Assembly (NCBI RefSeq): GCF_900520355.1
Contig: NZ_LS999521.1
Location: 806,001 to 870,000, forward strand
Origin: Acinetobacter calcoaceticus
GTDB taxonomy: Bacteria; Pseudomonadota; Gammaproteobacteria; Pseudomonadales; Moraxellaceae
Length of the DNA stretch: 64,000 nt
Direction of reading: 5' to 3'
A program made the translations under genes and the position numbers. A model generated the notes under the pieces. The model searched no databases. It was given only the letters and a program-made list of their open reading frames with translations, and had not been told where the DNA came from. Shown in pieces: positions 46,881 through 55,955 of this stretch; position 1 is the first letter of the stretch, and each line of letters starts with the position of its first letter.

Positions 46881-46916
46881 ATTGCCTAAATTATTAAGAT
46901 CAACAAGATAGGCAAT
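46881..46916 (-). terminator. Probable terminator of the universal stress protein gene
   Basis: ATTGCCTA/TAGGCAAT 8-bp stem with a 20-base loop just downstream of the gene. On the minus strand TATTTTTAAT follows. The large loop lowers confidence. Confidence 0.5.
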
Positions 46917-46923
46917 ATGGAAA

Positions 46924-47361
46924 TTATCGAACAATCAAAACAGGAATATGACTTTCGCCTAAGACTTTTTGTGCAACGCTACCCAGCACCAGTTTTCGGA
47001 CACCAGTACGACCATGTGAACCCATAACAATCAGATCTGCCTTTAAGTCTTGAGCAGCCTGAATAATTTCTTCATGTACGACAAAACCTTCAAGTAGTTT
47101 GGCTTCGACAGTAATGCCTTCATTAGCAAATTTTTGTTTTGCTTGTTCTAAAATGTCGAGTAAATAAGTTCTTGTGCGTTCAATTAATTCGTTAGTTTGA
47201 CCAGTTTTCACATAAGCATCGGCAATATATGGGTCAAGAGCCATAACTTGCACTACGGTAATTTTGCTATTTATAGCTTTTGCGAGTTTAATCGCTTCAT
47301 TCATGGCGACTACAGAAGTTTCAGAACCGTCAATTGGTACAAGAATATGTTGATATAACAT
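46924..47361 (-). CDS. Universal stress protein (UspA family)
   Basis: 145 residues with the family pattern: HILVPIDGSETSVVAMNEAIKLAK at the N-terminus and the ATP-binding DLIVMGSHGRTGVRKLVLGSVAQKV followed by HIPVLIVR at the C-terminus. The G-2x-G-9x-G(S/T) motif indicates an ATP-binding Usp. It is cytoplasmic, with stress resistance as the general role of the family; no specific target can be inferred. A single gene, with a probable terminator behind it. Confidence 0.93.
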   Translation of the reverse strand: MLYQHILVPIDGSETSVVAMNEAIKLAKAINSKITVVQVMALDPYIADAYVKTGQTNELIERTRTYLLDILEQAKQKFANEGITVEAKLLEGFVVHEEIIQAAQDLKADLIVMGSHGRTGVRKLVLGSVAQKVLGESHIPVLIVR

Positions 47362-47482
47362 GAGTGTTTTCCTTATTCTAATGATGCTTATTTATTCAAT
47401 ACTTTATACTTATTTTTTGACGATTTAAATTCAAGCACGTAATCATTTGTGTTTTATAACATTCAATTTTATAGCTCTATTT

Positions 47483-48115
47483 TTATAAAGTCCGCAAATT
47501 TTCTATATGGCTAGATAAAGCATCTATATCATCAGTTTGTAAATATTCACGTATTTTCAGAATTTGCTTCTCATCTAAATCGTAAAGTTTTAAAGCAAGC
47601 AGTTTATCGATTTGTTCTTGAGGAAAGCGATATTTAATAATTTTCGCAGGCACGCCACCTACAATTGCATAGGGCGGAACATCTTTAGTTACTACAGCTC
47701 CAGTTGCAACCACTGCACCTTCACCAAGTTTGACACCTTGCATAATCATTGCGCGACTGCCAATCCAGCAACCATCAGCAATAATTGTATTACCAGCCGC
47801 TAAGAAGCTACGCGTATCAAAAGGGAAAGACGAAATCCAGTCTGGTCGATGAAGTTGGTTACCGCCCATCATGATTACACATTCAGCGCCAAAGCAAACG
47901 AAATTACCAATATGAAGTTGATCAATTGGTTTATCAGGTGTTGAGGCTTTGTCATGTAAATAACGTACCACACAACGCTCAAAACCTTGGTCCCAATAGG
48001 CTGAATAATAGGAATAATTGCCTTTAATATGAATATTCGGGTTTTTAACCGTTTTATGGATAAACTCAAATTCACACCAATGACGAACTGGGGTGTTAAT
48101 TAATGAAGTATCCAT
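47483..48115 (-). CDS. CatB/Vat-type hexapeptide acetyltransferase
   Basis: 210 residues with left-handed beta-helix hexapeptide repeats (IGNFVCFGAECVIMMGG, IADGCWIGSRAMIMQGVKLGEGAVVATGAVVTKDVP). GGNQLHRPDWISSFPF matches the catalytic-His loop of the xenobiotic acetyltransferase subgroup (NH-x-DW-S-FPF). PPYAIVGGVPAKIIKYRF closes the fold. Members acetylate streptogramins, chloramphenicol or sugars; sequence alone does not tell which, so no resistance phenotype should be assumed. It sits alone downstream of greA, which has its own terminator. Confidence 0.85.
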   Translation of the reverse strand: MDTSLINTPVRHWCEFEFIHKTVKNPNIHIKGNYSYYSAYWDQGFERCVVRYLHDKASTPDKPIDQLHIGNFVCFGAECVIMMGGNQLHRPDWISSFPFDTRSFLAAGNTIIADGCWIGSRAMIMQGVKLGEGAVVATGAVVTKDVPPYAIVGGVPAKIIKYRFPQEQIDKLLALKLYDLDEKQILKIREYLQTDDIDALSSHIENLRTL

Positions 48116-48151
48116 TTGTGATTTCCCAAAAATATATCAATGGTATTGAAT

Positions 48152-48173
48152 AAAAACCCCTCATAAAGAGGGG
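48152..48173 (-). terminator. Terminator of greA
   Basis: CCCCTC/GAGGGG stem with a 5-base loop, followed on the minus strand by five T, 17 bases after the greA stop. Confidence 0.88.
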
Positions 48174-48189
48174 CTAGTTGTGTATTATC

Positions 48190-48666
48190 TTAGAGATATT
48201 CTACACTTACGATTTCATATTCGACTTCGCCTTGAGGAGTCACGATTTTTACTTCATCGCCTTCACTCTTACTCAAAAGACCACGTGCGATTGGTGAGTT
48301 CACAGAGATTTTATTAATTTTAAAATCTGCCTCGTCATCGCCTACAATTTTATAAGTCTTACGTTCTTCGGTATCTAAGTTTTCAATGGTGACAGTCACA
48401 CCAAATACAACACGACCATTTTGCTCAAGTGTTTTGACATCAATTTCTTGAACTGCACCCAATTTCCCTTCGATATCTTGGATGCGTCCTTCACAGAAAC
48501 CTTGCTGTTCACGAGCAGCATGATATTCTGCATTTTCTTTTAAATCGCCATGTTCACGTGCTTCAGCAATCGCCTGAATAATACGTGGACGTTCAACAGA
48601 TTTTAAATGTTGTAATTCTTTCTCTAAGGCAATTTTACCTTCAGGGGTCATTGGATAACGTTGCAT
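48190..48666 (-). CDS. greA: Transcription elongation factor GreA
   Basis: Binds the RNA polymerase secondary channel and stimulates cleavage of backtracked transcripts. The N-terminal coiled coil is present ([40 protein letters not shown]), with the acidic tip residues of DLKENAEYH. The C-terminal FKBP-like domain includes [20 protein letters not shown]. 158 residues, normal. It lies 87 bases downstream of carB, beyond a strong terminator, so it has its own promoter. Confidence 0.97.
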   Translation of the reverse strand: MQRYPMTPEGKIALEKELQHLKSVERPRIIQAIAEAREHGDLKENAEYHAAREQQGFCEGRIQDIEGKLGAVQEIDVKTLEQNGRVVFGVTVTIENLDTEERKTYKIVGDDEADFKINKISVNSPIARGLLSKSEGDEVKIVTPQGEVEYEIVSVEYL

Positions 48667-48707
48667 TTTGGTCCCTCTTAAGTTGAGAAAACACAGTAAA
48701 AAAAATG

Positions 48708-48738
48708 AAAAAATCCCGCCACCGATAAGGTGGCGGGA
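48708..48738 (-). terminator. Strong terminator of carAB
   Basis: TCCCGCCACC and GGTGGCGGGA form a perfect 10-bp stem around a 5-base loop, with six T following on the minus strand. It separates carB from greA. Confidence 0.95.
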
Positions 48739-48753
48739 CTTATCGGTAATAAA

Positions 48754-51700
48754 TTAACCTACAGTTAAATCTTGCAAGCGGTATACATCCATTGGCAATT
48801 TCACAGCAAAGGCTTGGCAAACAGCTTCAGCACCATTGATAGTCGTTGTGTAATACACTTTGCCTTGTAGGGCAGCACGACGAATCATGGCAGAATCATA
48901 TTGAGCTTGTTTACCTTCAGTTGTATTGACAATAAGGTGTATTTCACCATTTTTCAAGCGGTCAACAATATGTGGACGACCTTCAGTTACTTTATTCACA
49001 GATTCACATTCTAAACCTGCTTCTTTAAGTACTTGGTATGTACCACCTGTTGCAATAAGCTTGAAGCCATACGCAACTAATTTCTTAGCAATATCTACAA
49101 TGTATTTCTTGTCAGATTCACGTACAGATAAGAAAGCATTTTTTACTTCGCCTTCGGTTGGTAAACCAGGTAAGCGTTCATTTGAGCCTAAAACAGCTTT
49201 ATAGAATGCTTCACCAAATGTTTTACCCACACCCATCACTTCACCTGTAGATTTCATCTCAGGTCCAAGCATTGGATCTACGCCTTGGAATTTAGCGAAT
49301 GGGAAAACAGCTTCTTTCACAGCAAAGTGTTTTGGAATGATTTCTTTAGTAAATCCTTGAGATTCAAGTGATTGACCCGCCATACAACGTGCAGCAACTT
49401 TAGCTAAAGAATCACCAATACATTTCGATACGAATGGAACTGTACGTGAAGCACGTGGGTTAACTTCAAGAATGTAAACATCATCACCTTTAACAGCGAA
49501 TTGAACATTCATCAAACCAACCACACCAAGTTCTTTTGCCATCGCAACAGTTTGACGACGCATTTCATCCTGAATTTCTTTTGATAAAGAATAAGGAGGA
49601 ATCGAACATGCAGAGTCACCTGAGTGAATACCAGCTTGTTCGATGTGCTGCATGATACCGCCGATCACAACGTCTTTACCGTCAGATACACAGTCAACAT
49701 CAACTTCAGTTGCATCATCTAGGAAACGGTCAAGAAGGACAGGGGCTTCATTCGACGCTTGAACTGCTTCACGAAGATAACGCTTAAGTTCTTCTTCGTT
49801 ATAAACGATTTCCATTGCACGACCACCTAATACATAAGATGGGCGAACAACTAACGGATAACCTACTTTTGCAGCTTCAGAAATACCTTCTTCAGCAGAT
49901 TTTACAATACTGTTGTTTGGTTGACGAAGCTGTAAACGCTGAATCATTTGCTGGAAACGTTCACGGTCTTCTGCACGGTCAATAGCATCTGGTGATGTAC
50001 CAATAATTGGTGTACCTGCTTCTTCTAAAGCACGTGCCAATTTAAGAGGAGTTTGACCACCGTACTGTACGATCACACCTTTTGGCTTCTCTGTACGTAC
50101 AATTTCAAGCACATCTTCAAGTGTTACAGGTTCGAAGTACAAACGGTCCGATGTATCATAGTCAGTAGAAACAGTTTCAGGGTTACAGTTAACCATGATT
50201 GTTTCATAACCATCTTCACGCATAGCAAGCGCCGCGTGTACACAGCAGTAGTCAAATTCGATACCTTGACCAATACGGTTTGGACCACCACCAATGACCA
50301 TGATCTTGTCACGATTTGATGGGTTTGCTTCACATTCTTCATCGTAAGTTGAATACATGTATGCAGTACCAGATTCAAATTCGGCAGCACATGTATCAAC
50401 ACGTTTGTAAACTGGATAAACACCCAAATTCCAACGTTGTTTACGGAATTGCTTTTGTGAAATACCCATGAGGTCAGCAATACGCAGGTCAGATAAACCT
50501 TTGCGTTTGAAAGCACGGATATTGTCAGCGTTTAAGTCACCAAAACCTAAAGTTTTTACTTCAGCTTCAGTTTTAACAATGTCTTGAATTTGAATGAGGA
50601 ACCAACGATCAATTTTGGTTGCTTCAAACACTTCATCTAAAGAGAAGCCATGACGGAAAGCATCTGCTACATACCAGATACGCTCAGGGCCTGGAACTTT
50701 AAGCTCTTTTAAAATGGTTTCTCTTGCATTTGTTGCACCAGCTTCGATTTTTTCATCAAAACCGCTTACACCAACTTCAAGACCACGTAATGCTTTTTGT
50801 ACAGATTCCTGGAAGTTACGGCCAATTGCCATTACTTCACCAACAGACTTCATCTGAGTGGTTAATACAGGTTCTGCTTGTGGGAATTTCTCGAAGTTAA
50901 AACGAGGAATCTTCGTTACAACATAGTCAATCGATGGTTCAAAGCTTGCAGGAGTCACGCCACCAGTGATGTCATTTTTCAATTCATCAAGGGTGTAGCC
51001 AACAGCAAGTTTTGCTGCGATTTTTGCGATTGGGAAACCTGTTGCTTTAGAAGCAAGAGCAGATGAACGAGATACACGAGGGTTCATCTCAATGACAACC
51101 ATACGTCCATCTTTCGGGTTAATACCGAACTGAACGTTAGATCCACCTGTTTCAACACCAATTTCACGAAGAACTGCAACCGAAGCATTACGCATCAATT
51201 GATATTCTTTATCTGTTAATGTCTGAGCAGGAGCAACGGTAATTGAGTCACCAGTGTGGACGCCCATTGGATCGAAGTTTTCGATAGCACATACGATAAT
51301 ACAGTTGTCGTTTTTGTCACGAACAACTTCCATTTCGTATTCTTTCCAGCCAATTAAAGATTCATCAATCAATAACTGGTGAGTAGGAGAGAGGTCAAAA
51401 CCACGTTCACAAATTTCAAGGAATTCTTCGCGGTTATATGCAATACCACCGCCCGAACCACCCATTGTAAATGATGGACGGATAATTACTGGAAAACCAA
51501 AGCGTGACTGGATTGTTAAAGCTTCTTCCATTGTTTCAGCAATGGCAGCTTTTGGACATTCCAAGCCAATTTTACGCATAGCGATATCGAAGAGTTTACG
51601 ATCTTCGGCTTTCTCAATCGCTTCTTTGCTTGCACCAATTAATTCAACATTATATTTAGCAAGAACGCCGTGCTCATCAAGTGCGAGGGCACAGTTCAAT

Positions 51701-51984
51701 GCAGTTTGACCACCCATAGTTGGTAATACTGCATCTGGACGTTCTTTTTCAATAATCTGTGCAACTGTTTGCCAAGTAATCGGCTCAATATAAGTTGCAT
51801 CAGCCATTGAAGGGTCTGTCATGATGGTTGCTGGATTAGAGTTAACCAAAATAACACGATAGCCTTCTTCACGAAGTGCTTTACACGCTTGAGCACCTGA
51901 GTAGTCAAACTCACATGCCTGTCCAATCACAATCGGGCCAGCACCAATAATTAAGATGCTTTTAATATCCGTACGTTTAGGCAT
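48754..51984 (-). CDS. carB: Carbamoyl-phosphate synthase large subunit
   Basis: Makes carbamoyl phosphate from ammonia (delivered by CarA), bicarbonate and two ATP, for pyrimidine and arginine synthesis. 1076 residues with two homologous ATP-grasp halves. Markers are [21 protein letters not shown] and its counterpart [22 protein letters not shown]-grasp segments [19 protein letters not shown] and [19 protein letters not shown], and both metal-site loops ([37 protein letters not shown]). The C-terminal MGS-like regulatory domain is present ([19 protein letters not shown]). It starts 14 bases after carA. Confidence 0.98.
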   Translation of the reverse strand: MPKRTDIKSILIIGAGPIVIGQACEFDYSGAQACKALREEGYRVILVNSNPATIMTDPSMADATYIEPITWQTVAQIIEKERPDAVLPTMGGQTALNCALALDEHGVLAKYNVELIGASKEAIEKAEDRKLFDIAMRKIGLECPKAAIAETMEEALTIQSRFGFPVIIRPSFTMGGSGGGIAYNREEFLEICERGFDLSPTHQLLIDESLIGWKEYEMEVVRDKNDNCIIVCAIENFDPMGVHTGDSITVAPAQTLTDKEYQLMRNASVAVLREIGVETGGSNVQFGINPKDGRMVVIEMNPRVSRSSALASKATGFPIAKIAAKLAVGYTLDELKNDITGGVTPASFEPSIDYVVTKIPRFNFEKFPQAEPVLTTQMKSVGEVMAIGRNFQESVQKALRGLEVGVSGFDEKIEAGATNARETILKELKVPGPERIWYVADAFRHGFSLDEVFEATKIDRWFLIQIQDIVKTEAEVKTLGFGDLNADNIRAFKRKGLSDLRIADLMGISQKQFRKQRWNLGVYPVYKRVDTCAAEFESGTAYMYSTYDEECEANPSNRDKIMVIGGGPNRIGQGIEFDYCCVHAALAMREDGYETIMVNCNPETVSTDYDTSDRLYFEPVTLEDVLEIVRTEKPKGVIVQYGGQTPLKLARALEEAGTPIIGTSPDAIDRAEDRERFQQMIQRLQLRQPNNSIVKSAEEGISEAAKVGYPLVVRPSYVLGGRAMEIVYNEEELKRYLREAVQASNEAPVLLDRFLDDATEVDVDCVSDGKDVVIGGIMQHIEQAGIHSGDSACSIPPYSLSKEIQDEMRRQTVAMAKELGVVGLMNVQFAVKGDDVYILEVNPRASRTVPFVSKCIGDSLAKVAARCMAGQSLESQGFTKEIIPKHFAVKEAVFPFAKFQGVDPMLGPEMKSTGEVMGVGKTFGEAFYKAVLGSNERLPGLPTEGEVKNAFLSVRESDKKYIVDIAKKLVAYGFKLIATGGTYQVLKEAGLECESVNKVTEGRPHIVDRLKNGEIHLIVNTTEGKQAQYDSAMIRRAALQGKVYYTTTINGAEAVCQAFAVKLPMDVYRLQDLTVG

Positions 51985-51998
51985 TATTCGCTCCGTAA

Positions 51999-53138
51999 TT
52001 ACTGTTTAGATGCTTCGATAAGTTCGATGAAATGATCGAACAAAGGTGCACAATCATGTGGACCAGGGCTTGCTTCAGGGTGACCTTGGAAGCTGAAAGC
52101 TGGTTTATCTGTACGGTGGATACCTTGTAAGGTGCCATCGAACAATGATTTATGCGTTGCTTTTAAGTTAGCCGGTAAAGTTTCTGCATCTACAGCAAAA
52201 CCATGGTTTTGTGAAGTAATCATCACTGTACCATCTTCAAGATCTTGTACAGGATGGTTAGCGCCGTGGTGACCATGGTTCATTTTTACAGTTTTTGCAC
52301 CAGAAGCGAGTGCCAGAATTTGGTGACCTAAGCAGATCCCAAATACAGGTAATGTTGTGGTTTCAACAATAGTTTTTACAGCTTCGATCGCGTAATCACA
52401 AGCAGCTGGATCACCAGGACCATTCGAGAGGAATACGCCATCCGGATTAAGTGCCAATACTTTTTCAGCCGGAGTTTCTGCAGGAACAACGGTTAGTTTG
52501 CAACCGCGATCTGCAAGCATACGCAAGATGTTGGTTTTGACACCGTAATCGTATGCAACTACATGGTATTTTAATTCAGGTTGAGAGAAGCCTTGGCCTA
52601 AGGTCCATGAACCTTCAGACCATTCAAAACCTGTTGGATCACAACATTCTTTTGCAAGGTCTAAACCATTTAAGCCACCAAAAGCACGTGCTTTTGCAAT
52701 TGCTTCTTCTTCCGTAATATTTTCGCCAGCAAGGATACATCCGTTTTGAGCGCCAGTCTGACGTAAAATACGAGTCAGTTTACGAGTATCGATATCTGCA
52801 ATAGCAACAACATTATGCGCTTGCAAATATTCACTCAACGACTGCTCAGCACGGAAATTGCTGTGTAGTAGTGGAAGGTCACGAATAATTAAACCATTCG
52901 CCCATACTTTATGGATACGACCAGATTCAACGTCTTCCGCGTTGCAACCAGTGTTACCAATATGAGGGTAAGTTAATGTCACAATTTGTTGTGCATAACT
53001 TGGGTCAGTCAAAATTTCTTGATAGCCTGTCATGGCTGTGTTAAAAACGACTTCTCCAGTCGTACTTCCCGATGCGCCGATTGACGTTCCTTTAAAGATC
53101 GTTCCATCTGCGAGGGCTAAAATGGCGGGGATGCTCAA
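51999..53138 (-). CDS. carA: Carbamoyl-phosphate synthase small (glutaminase) subunit
   Basis: Hydrolyses glutamine and channels ammonia to CarB. The class I glutamine amidotransferase nucleophile lies in [15 protein letters not shown], with the catalytic His-Glu in [13 protein letters not shown]. The N-terminal domain has [23 protein letters not shown]. The TTG at 53138 was chosen as start (379 residues, [17 protein letters not shown]) because AGGAG sits 7 bases upstream and the family begins here. A frame extended to 53183 adds 15 residues with no ribosome-binding site. The start overlaps the stop of a possible leader peptide. Confidence 0.95.
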   Translation of the reverse strand: MSIPAILALADGTIFKGTSIGASGSTTGEVVFNTAMTGYQEILTDPSYAQQIVTLTYPHIGNTGCNAEDVESGRIHKVWANGLIIRDLPLLHSNFRAEQSLSEYLQAHNVVAIADIDTRKLTRILRQTGAQNGCILAGENITEEEAIAKARAFGGLNGLDLAKECCDPTGFEWSEGSWTLGQGFSQPELKYHVVAYDYGVKTNILRMLADRGCKLTVVPAETPAEKVLALNPDGVFLSNGPGDPAACDYAIEAVKTIVETTTLPVFGICLGHQILALASGAKTVKMNHGHHGANHPVQDLEDGTVMITSQNHGFAVDAETLPANLKATHKSLFDGTLQGIHRTDKPAFSFQGHPEASPGPHDCAPLFDHFIELIEASKQ

Positions 53139-53212
53139 ACCAAAGCTCCTGAATTTCGGCTGTAAAAAAGCGAGTAGACCCAAAAAAGATCGGCAATGCT
53201 TTGATAAAACAT
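53135..53212 (-). CDS. Possible 25-codon leader peptide upstream of carA
   Basis: An ATG at 53212 follows GGGAGGG (53220-53214) and opens a 25-codon frame starting [13 protein letters not shown]. It has repeated Phe, Tyr and Leu codons and two T6 runs on the coding strand (53187-53182 and 53170-53165, the second within CGCTTTTTTAC). Its TGA (53137-53135) overlaps the carA TTG start (53138-53136), which would couple the two. The 5' end forms one arm of a small hairpin (GGCATG with CATTGCC, one bulge) followed by GATC and six T. The spacing between ribosome-binding site and ATG is short. An attenuation role is inferred by analogy with U-rich leader peptides of pyrimidine genes such as pyrBI. 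Confidence 0.4.
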   Translation of the reverse strand: MFYQSIADLFWVYSLFYSRNSGALV

Positions 53213-53252
53213 GCCCTCCCTATCGGTCTGCCCGCTTGTAACTTAACAGCGC

Positions 53253-53281
53253 ATTATACGCATGGAACCCTCTAAAGTCTA
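53253..53281 (-). promoter_or_regulatory. Probable carAB promoter
   Basis: Minus strand TAGACT (53281-53276), 17-base spacer, perfect TATAAT (53258-53253). It predicts a leader of about 105-110 bases before the carA TTG. Confidence 0.7.
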
Positions 53282-53362
53282 TTTCTTTTCTGCTAAAAAA
53301 TATAATTCATCGCTTGCTTTTTACAAAAAAATATCCGCTTATCTGAATTAGATACTTTTGAT

Positions 53363-53379
53363 AAATTGTCTAACAATTT
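53363..53379. promoter_or_regulatory. 17-bp perfect palindrome upstream of the LEA-like gene
   Basis: AAATTGT, CTA, ACAATTT: 7-bp arms with a 3-base centre, about 70 bases before the start at 53449 and some 80 bases upstream of the carA promoter on the other strand. It has the shape of a dimeric-repressor operator. The regulator is unknown. Confidence 0.4.
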
Positions 53380-53448
53380 GCATGAGGAATTCTTGGAACT
53401 GGATTTATTGTATTGCTAGTTAAAAAATAAACAATATGAGGAAATAGT

Positions 53449-54036
53449 ATGAGCAATAATGAAGTTTCAAAAGATGTGAGTGAAAAAACTCAAGCAGTAG
53501 TTGAGTCGGTAAAAGCTGAGGTTAATGAAGTGAAAGAAACCATAGCTGCTACTACAACTAAGGCTAAAAAAACAGTAACCGCTAAAACTGCACAGGTAAA
53601 AGAAACTGTTGCTGAAAAAACTGAGCAAGTTAAAGAAGTTGCTACAGAAGCAAAAGCTCAGGTAAAAGAAGCAATTACTGAAACTCAAGAACACGTCAAA
53701 GAAGTTTTAAGCGAGACTCAAGAGAAAATTGAAGCTGAAACTCAAGAATTAAATAAGAATATTCAAAATCAACTTGTTCAGATTAAGCAAGATATTTTAC
53801 AACGTCTTGATGTAATTAAAGCTCAGTTTAGCACTTCACAAGAAGGGTTATCTGACCTTAAAAATGCTTTGAAAGCAGAAATTAATGCACTTATTGAAGA
53901 TTTAACGAAAGTGAGCAAAGAGCTTAAGGGTGATATTAGCCAGATCTCTTTGAAACACAAAGATTCTTTAAGTGAAAGTATTAAACGTACTAAAAATAAT
54001 GCAGTCGAAGCTTGGAATAAAGCACGAGACAATTAA
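53449..54036 (+). CDS. LEA-like/apolipoprotein-like amphipathic helical protein
   Basis: 195 residues, very rich in Lys, Glu, Ala, Thr and Gln, with no Cys and a single Trp near the C-terminus. Residues 10-105 repeat an approximately 11-residue pattern (TAQVKETVAEK, TEQVKEVATEA, KAQVKEAITET, QEHVKEVLSET) as in group 3 LEA proteins and apolipoprotein-type helices. Residues 105-195 continue as amphipathic helix or coiled coil. No signal peptide. Such proteins are commonly disordered in solution and fold on drying or on membranes. The family is not recognised by name; a stress-protective role is an inference. AGGA precedes the ATG, and a strong bidirectional terminator follows. Confidence 0.75.
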   Translation: MSNNEVSKDVSEKTQAVVESVKAEVNEVKETIAATTTKAKKTVTAKTAQVKETVAEKTEQVKEVATEAKAQVKEAITETQEHVKEVLSETQEKIEAETQELNKNIQNQLVQIKQDILQRLDVIKAQFSTSQEGLSDLKNALKAEINALIEDLTKVSKELKGDISQISLKHKDSLSESIKRTKNNAVEAWNKARDN

Positions 54037-54060
54037 TGATCTCTGCTTTGATCCAGCTAT

Positions 54061-54091
54061 AAAAAAGCGAGAATTAATTTCTCGCTTTTTT
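54061..54091. terminator. Bidirectional terminator between convergent genes
   Basis: A6-GCGAGAA, TTAAT loop, TTCTCGC-T6. The symmetric A and T tracts allow it to end both the LEA-like gene (plus) and the DOMON-like gene (minus). Confidence 0.92.
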
Positions 54092-54095
54092 ATTT

Positions 54096-54632
54096 TTAGA
54101 ACTGATGTAACCAGTCACGTTTATTATGGAAATCTGCACTTTTTCCACTATGCTGCATTGCATAGTACTGCATACCTTCTTTAGTCTTTAAAACTGTAGT
54201 TAAACCTAAATAAAGGTTTGACCATTTCAAGCGATGCTGTTGCATAAATTGCCCTAAATCGAGACTAACATTTAAGCCATAGTGAGTGCGCTTGAGATGA
54301 TTCAGTTCAATATCGTAAGCAGCAAGGGGAGGTATACTTTCTGGATAGCGATATTCTTCAAACTGATATGACTGCCATGCTTGAGAAGGGGAGAGATTAA
54401 TTTCCCGATAATAATCTTCATCATGCACGCCAACAAAAATTTCGAAACAAGTTTCTTCCCACAAAAAATCTTGACGTGGATGAGCCGAGACTTCTTGAGG
54501 CCAGACAATAAGTTGATTTGGATCACGAATCCAAAAACCGATATTTAAAGTAGAGGATGCTTGCTGTTCAATTGCGCCAACAACGGAAACAGCATAAAAA
54601 CGATCAAAAGCTGAAAGTTCGTAACTTGCCAT
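54096..54632 (-). CDS. DOMON-like domain protein
   Basis: 178 residues recognised as the bacterial DOMON-like/carbohydrate-binding-module-9-like group by its layout: LNIGFWIRDPNQLIVWP, WEETCFEIFVGVHDEDYYREINLSPSQAWQSYQFEEYR and the C-terminal AMQHSGKSADFHNKRDWL. The family forms a beta-sandwich thought to bind sugar or heme ligands, but no function is established for this bacterial form. There is no signal peptide. It follows yhbY by 16 bases on the same strand, so they are probably co-transcribed. Confidence 0.75.
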   Translation of the reverse strand: MASYELSAFDRFYAVSVVGAIEQQASSTLNIGFWIRDPNQLIVWPQEVSAHPRQDFLWEETCFEIFVGVHDEDYYREINLSPSQAWQSYQFEEYRYPESIPPLAAYDIELNHLKRTHYGLNVSLDLGQFMQQHRLKWSNLYLGLTTVLKTKEGMQYYAMQHSGKSADFHNKRDWLHQF

Positions 54633-54648
54633 AGTTTGTCAAATTAAA

Positions 54649-54972
54649 TTAGTTTGCTAGGTGAGCGTGACGAACAAGATTAGACAAATGTTGGTTTTGT
54701 TTAGCTGCCTTTTTGTAAAGCAAAACAATTTTACCAATTTTTTGTACAGCTTGAGCACCTGTTGCTTCTACAATTGCATCAATTGTTGCAGTACGCGCTT
54801 CACGGTCTTCACCAGCAATCTTAACTTTAATAAGCTCGTGGTCATTTAAAGCACGAAGTGTTTCTTCGATTACTGCGTCTGTTAAGCCTTGTCCACCAAT
54901 CATGACAACCGGATTAAGCACATGACCAATTTGACGTAAACGTTTACGTTCATGGATAGATAAAGCGGCCAT
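54649..54972 (-). CDS. yhbY: YhbY-type (CRM domain) RNA-binding protein
   Basis: 107 residues with the CRM/YhbY pattern: SIHERKRLRQIGHVLNPVVMIGGQGLTDAVIEET and HELIKVKI, then the GxxVxxIGKxxxLYK region QKIGKIVLLYKKA. YhbY binds pre-50S ribosomal particles, so a role in ribosome assembly is expected. It is divergent from rlmE (200 bases apart), the same neighbourhood as in many gammaproteobacteria, where the methyltransferase also acts on 23S rRNA. Confidence 0.94.
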   Translation of the reverse strand: MAALSIHERKRLRQIGHVLNPVVMIGGQGLTDAVIEETLRALNDHELIKVKIAGEDREARTATIDAIVEATGAQAVQKIGKIVLLYKKAAKQNQHLSNLVRHAHLAN

Positions 54973-55171
54973 TAAAAATACCTGATTTTAAAAACGGCTT
55001 AGTATAGCAAAAAACTTAAATCCAGATGTACGAAAAACTGTATAAATAATCGATCAACATTATTGGAAAAAAACTGTAAAACTTAGTGAGATTACGCTAC
55101 ATCCGTACTGTAATGAGAGTAATTTTCACGTACAATGAACGATCAGAAGTTTTTTTGATATTTAGTGAGTT

Positions 55172-55822
55172 ATGGCAACACGCATTACAAACCAGAAATT
55201 GTCGAAAAGTAGTCGTGTATGGATGAGGGAACATCTAGACGATCCTTTTGTAAAAAAAGCACAAAAGGAAGGATATCGTGCTCGAGCAGCCTATAAACTT
55301 CTTGAAATTCAAGAAAAATATAAGTTGATCAAGCCAGGCATGACTGTAGTGGATTTAGGTGCAGCTCCTGGTAGTTGGTCTCAAATCGCTGGGAAACTCG
55401 TTGGTAGCAAAGGTTTAGTGATTGCTTCCGATATTTTACCCATGGATGCTTTGCCTGATGTCACTTTTTTACAAGGCGACTTTAGAGAAGAAGATGTATT
55501 TGAAAAATTGTTAAATATTTTAAATGGGCGACAAGTAGACATTGTAATTTCTGATATGGCCCCCAATACATCAGGTAATAGGGCCGTTGATCAACCTAGA
55601 CAGATTTACTTATGTGAACTGGCTTTAGATTTTGCTCAAAAGGTTCTGGCTCCTCATGGACAGTTTGTTGTTAAAGTGTTTCAGGGCACAGGATTCGATG
55701 AGTTTCGTAAACAAGTAGTTGATAGTTTTGATGTGTTAAAGACAGCAAAACCAGCAGCTTCTCGGGCGCGGTCTAAAGAGGTTTTTTTGATTGGACAAGG
55801 GCGTAAGAAAGCATTGCGATAA
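55172..55822 (+). CDS. rlmE: 23S rRNA 2'-O-ribose methyltransferase RlmE (FtsJ/RrmJ)
   Basis: Methylates U2552 in the 23S rRNA A-loop. The Rossmann SAM site is [17 protein letters not shown]. The catalytic K-D-K-E tetrad is visible in context: [34 protein letters not shown] and [12 protein letters not shown]. 216 residues, usual length. ftsH follows on the same strand, the conserved rlmE-ftsH order. Confidence 0.96.
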   Translation: MATRITNQKLSKSSRVWMREHLDDPFVKKAQKEGYRARAAYKLLEIQEKYKLIKPGMTVVDLGAAPGSWSQIAGKLVGSKGLVIASDILPMDALPDVTFLQGDFREEDVFEKLLNILNGRQVDIVISDMAPNTSGNRAVDQPRQIYLCELALDFAQKVLAPHGQFVVKVFQGTGFDEFRKQVVDSFDVLKTAKPAASRARSKEVFLIGQGRKKALR

Positions 55823-55955
55823 AGTTTACTTGCCAAGCTCCTAAAAATTGTGCATTTTGTACTTTTAGGTTATCCGCAAGCAATACAGTTGCTGCTTTTA
55901 TGACGATCGGCCAAGATTGGGCATGATCAAATTAGATCGATATGGGAATAAAGCT

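Noticed and set aside
47483..48115. Calling the hexapeptide acetyltransferase a chloramphenicol or streptogramin resistance gene
   Set aside because: The motif places it in the xenobiotic acetyltransferase group, but the substrate cannot be read from sequence, and it sits in a housekeeping context without mobile elements.
50124..50516. 130-codon minus-strand frame inside carB
   Set aside because: Same strand, different frame from carB; composition is a frame-shifted read of conserved carB sequence.
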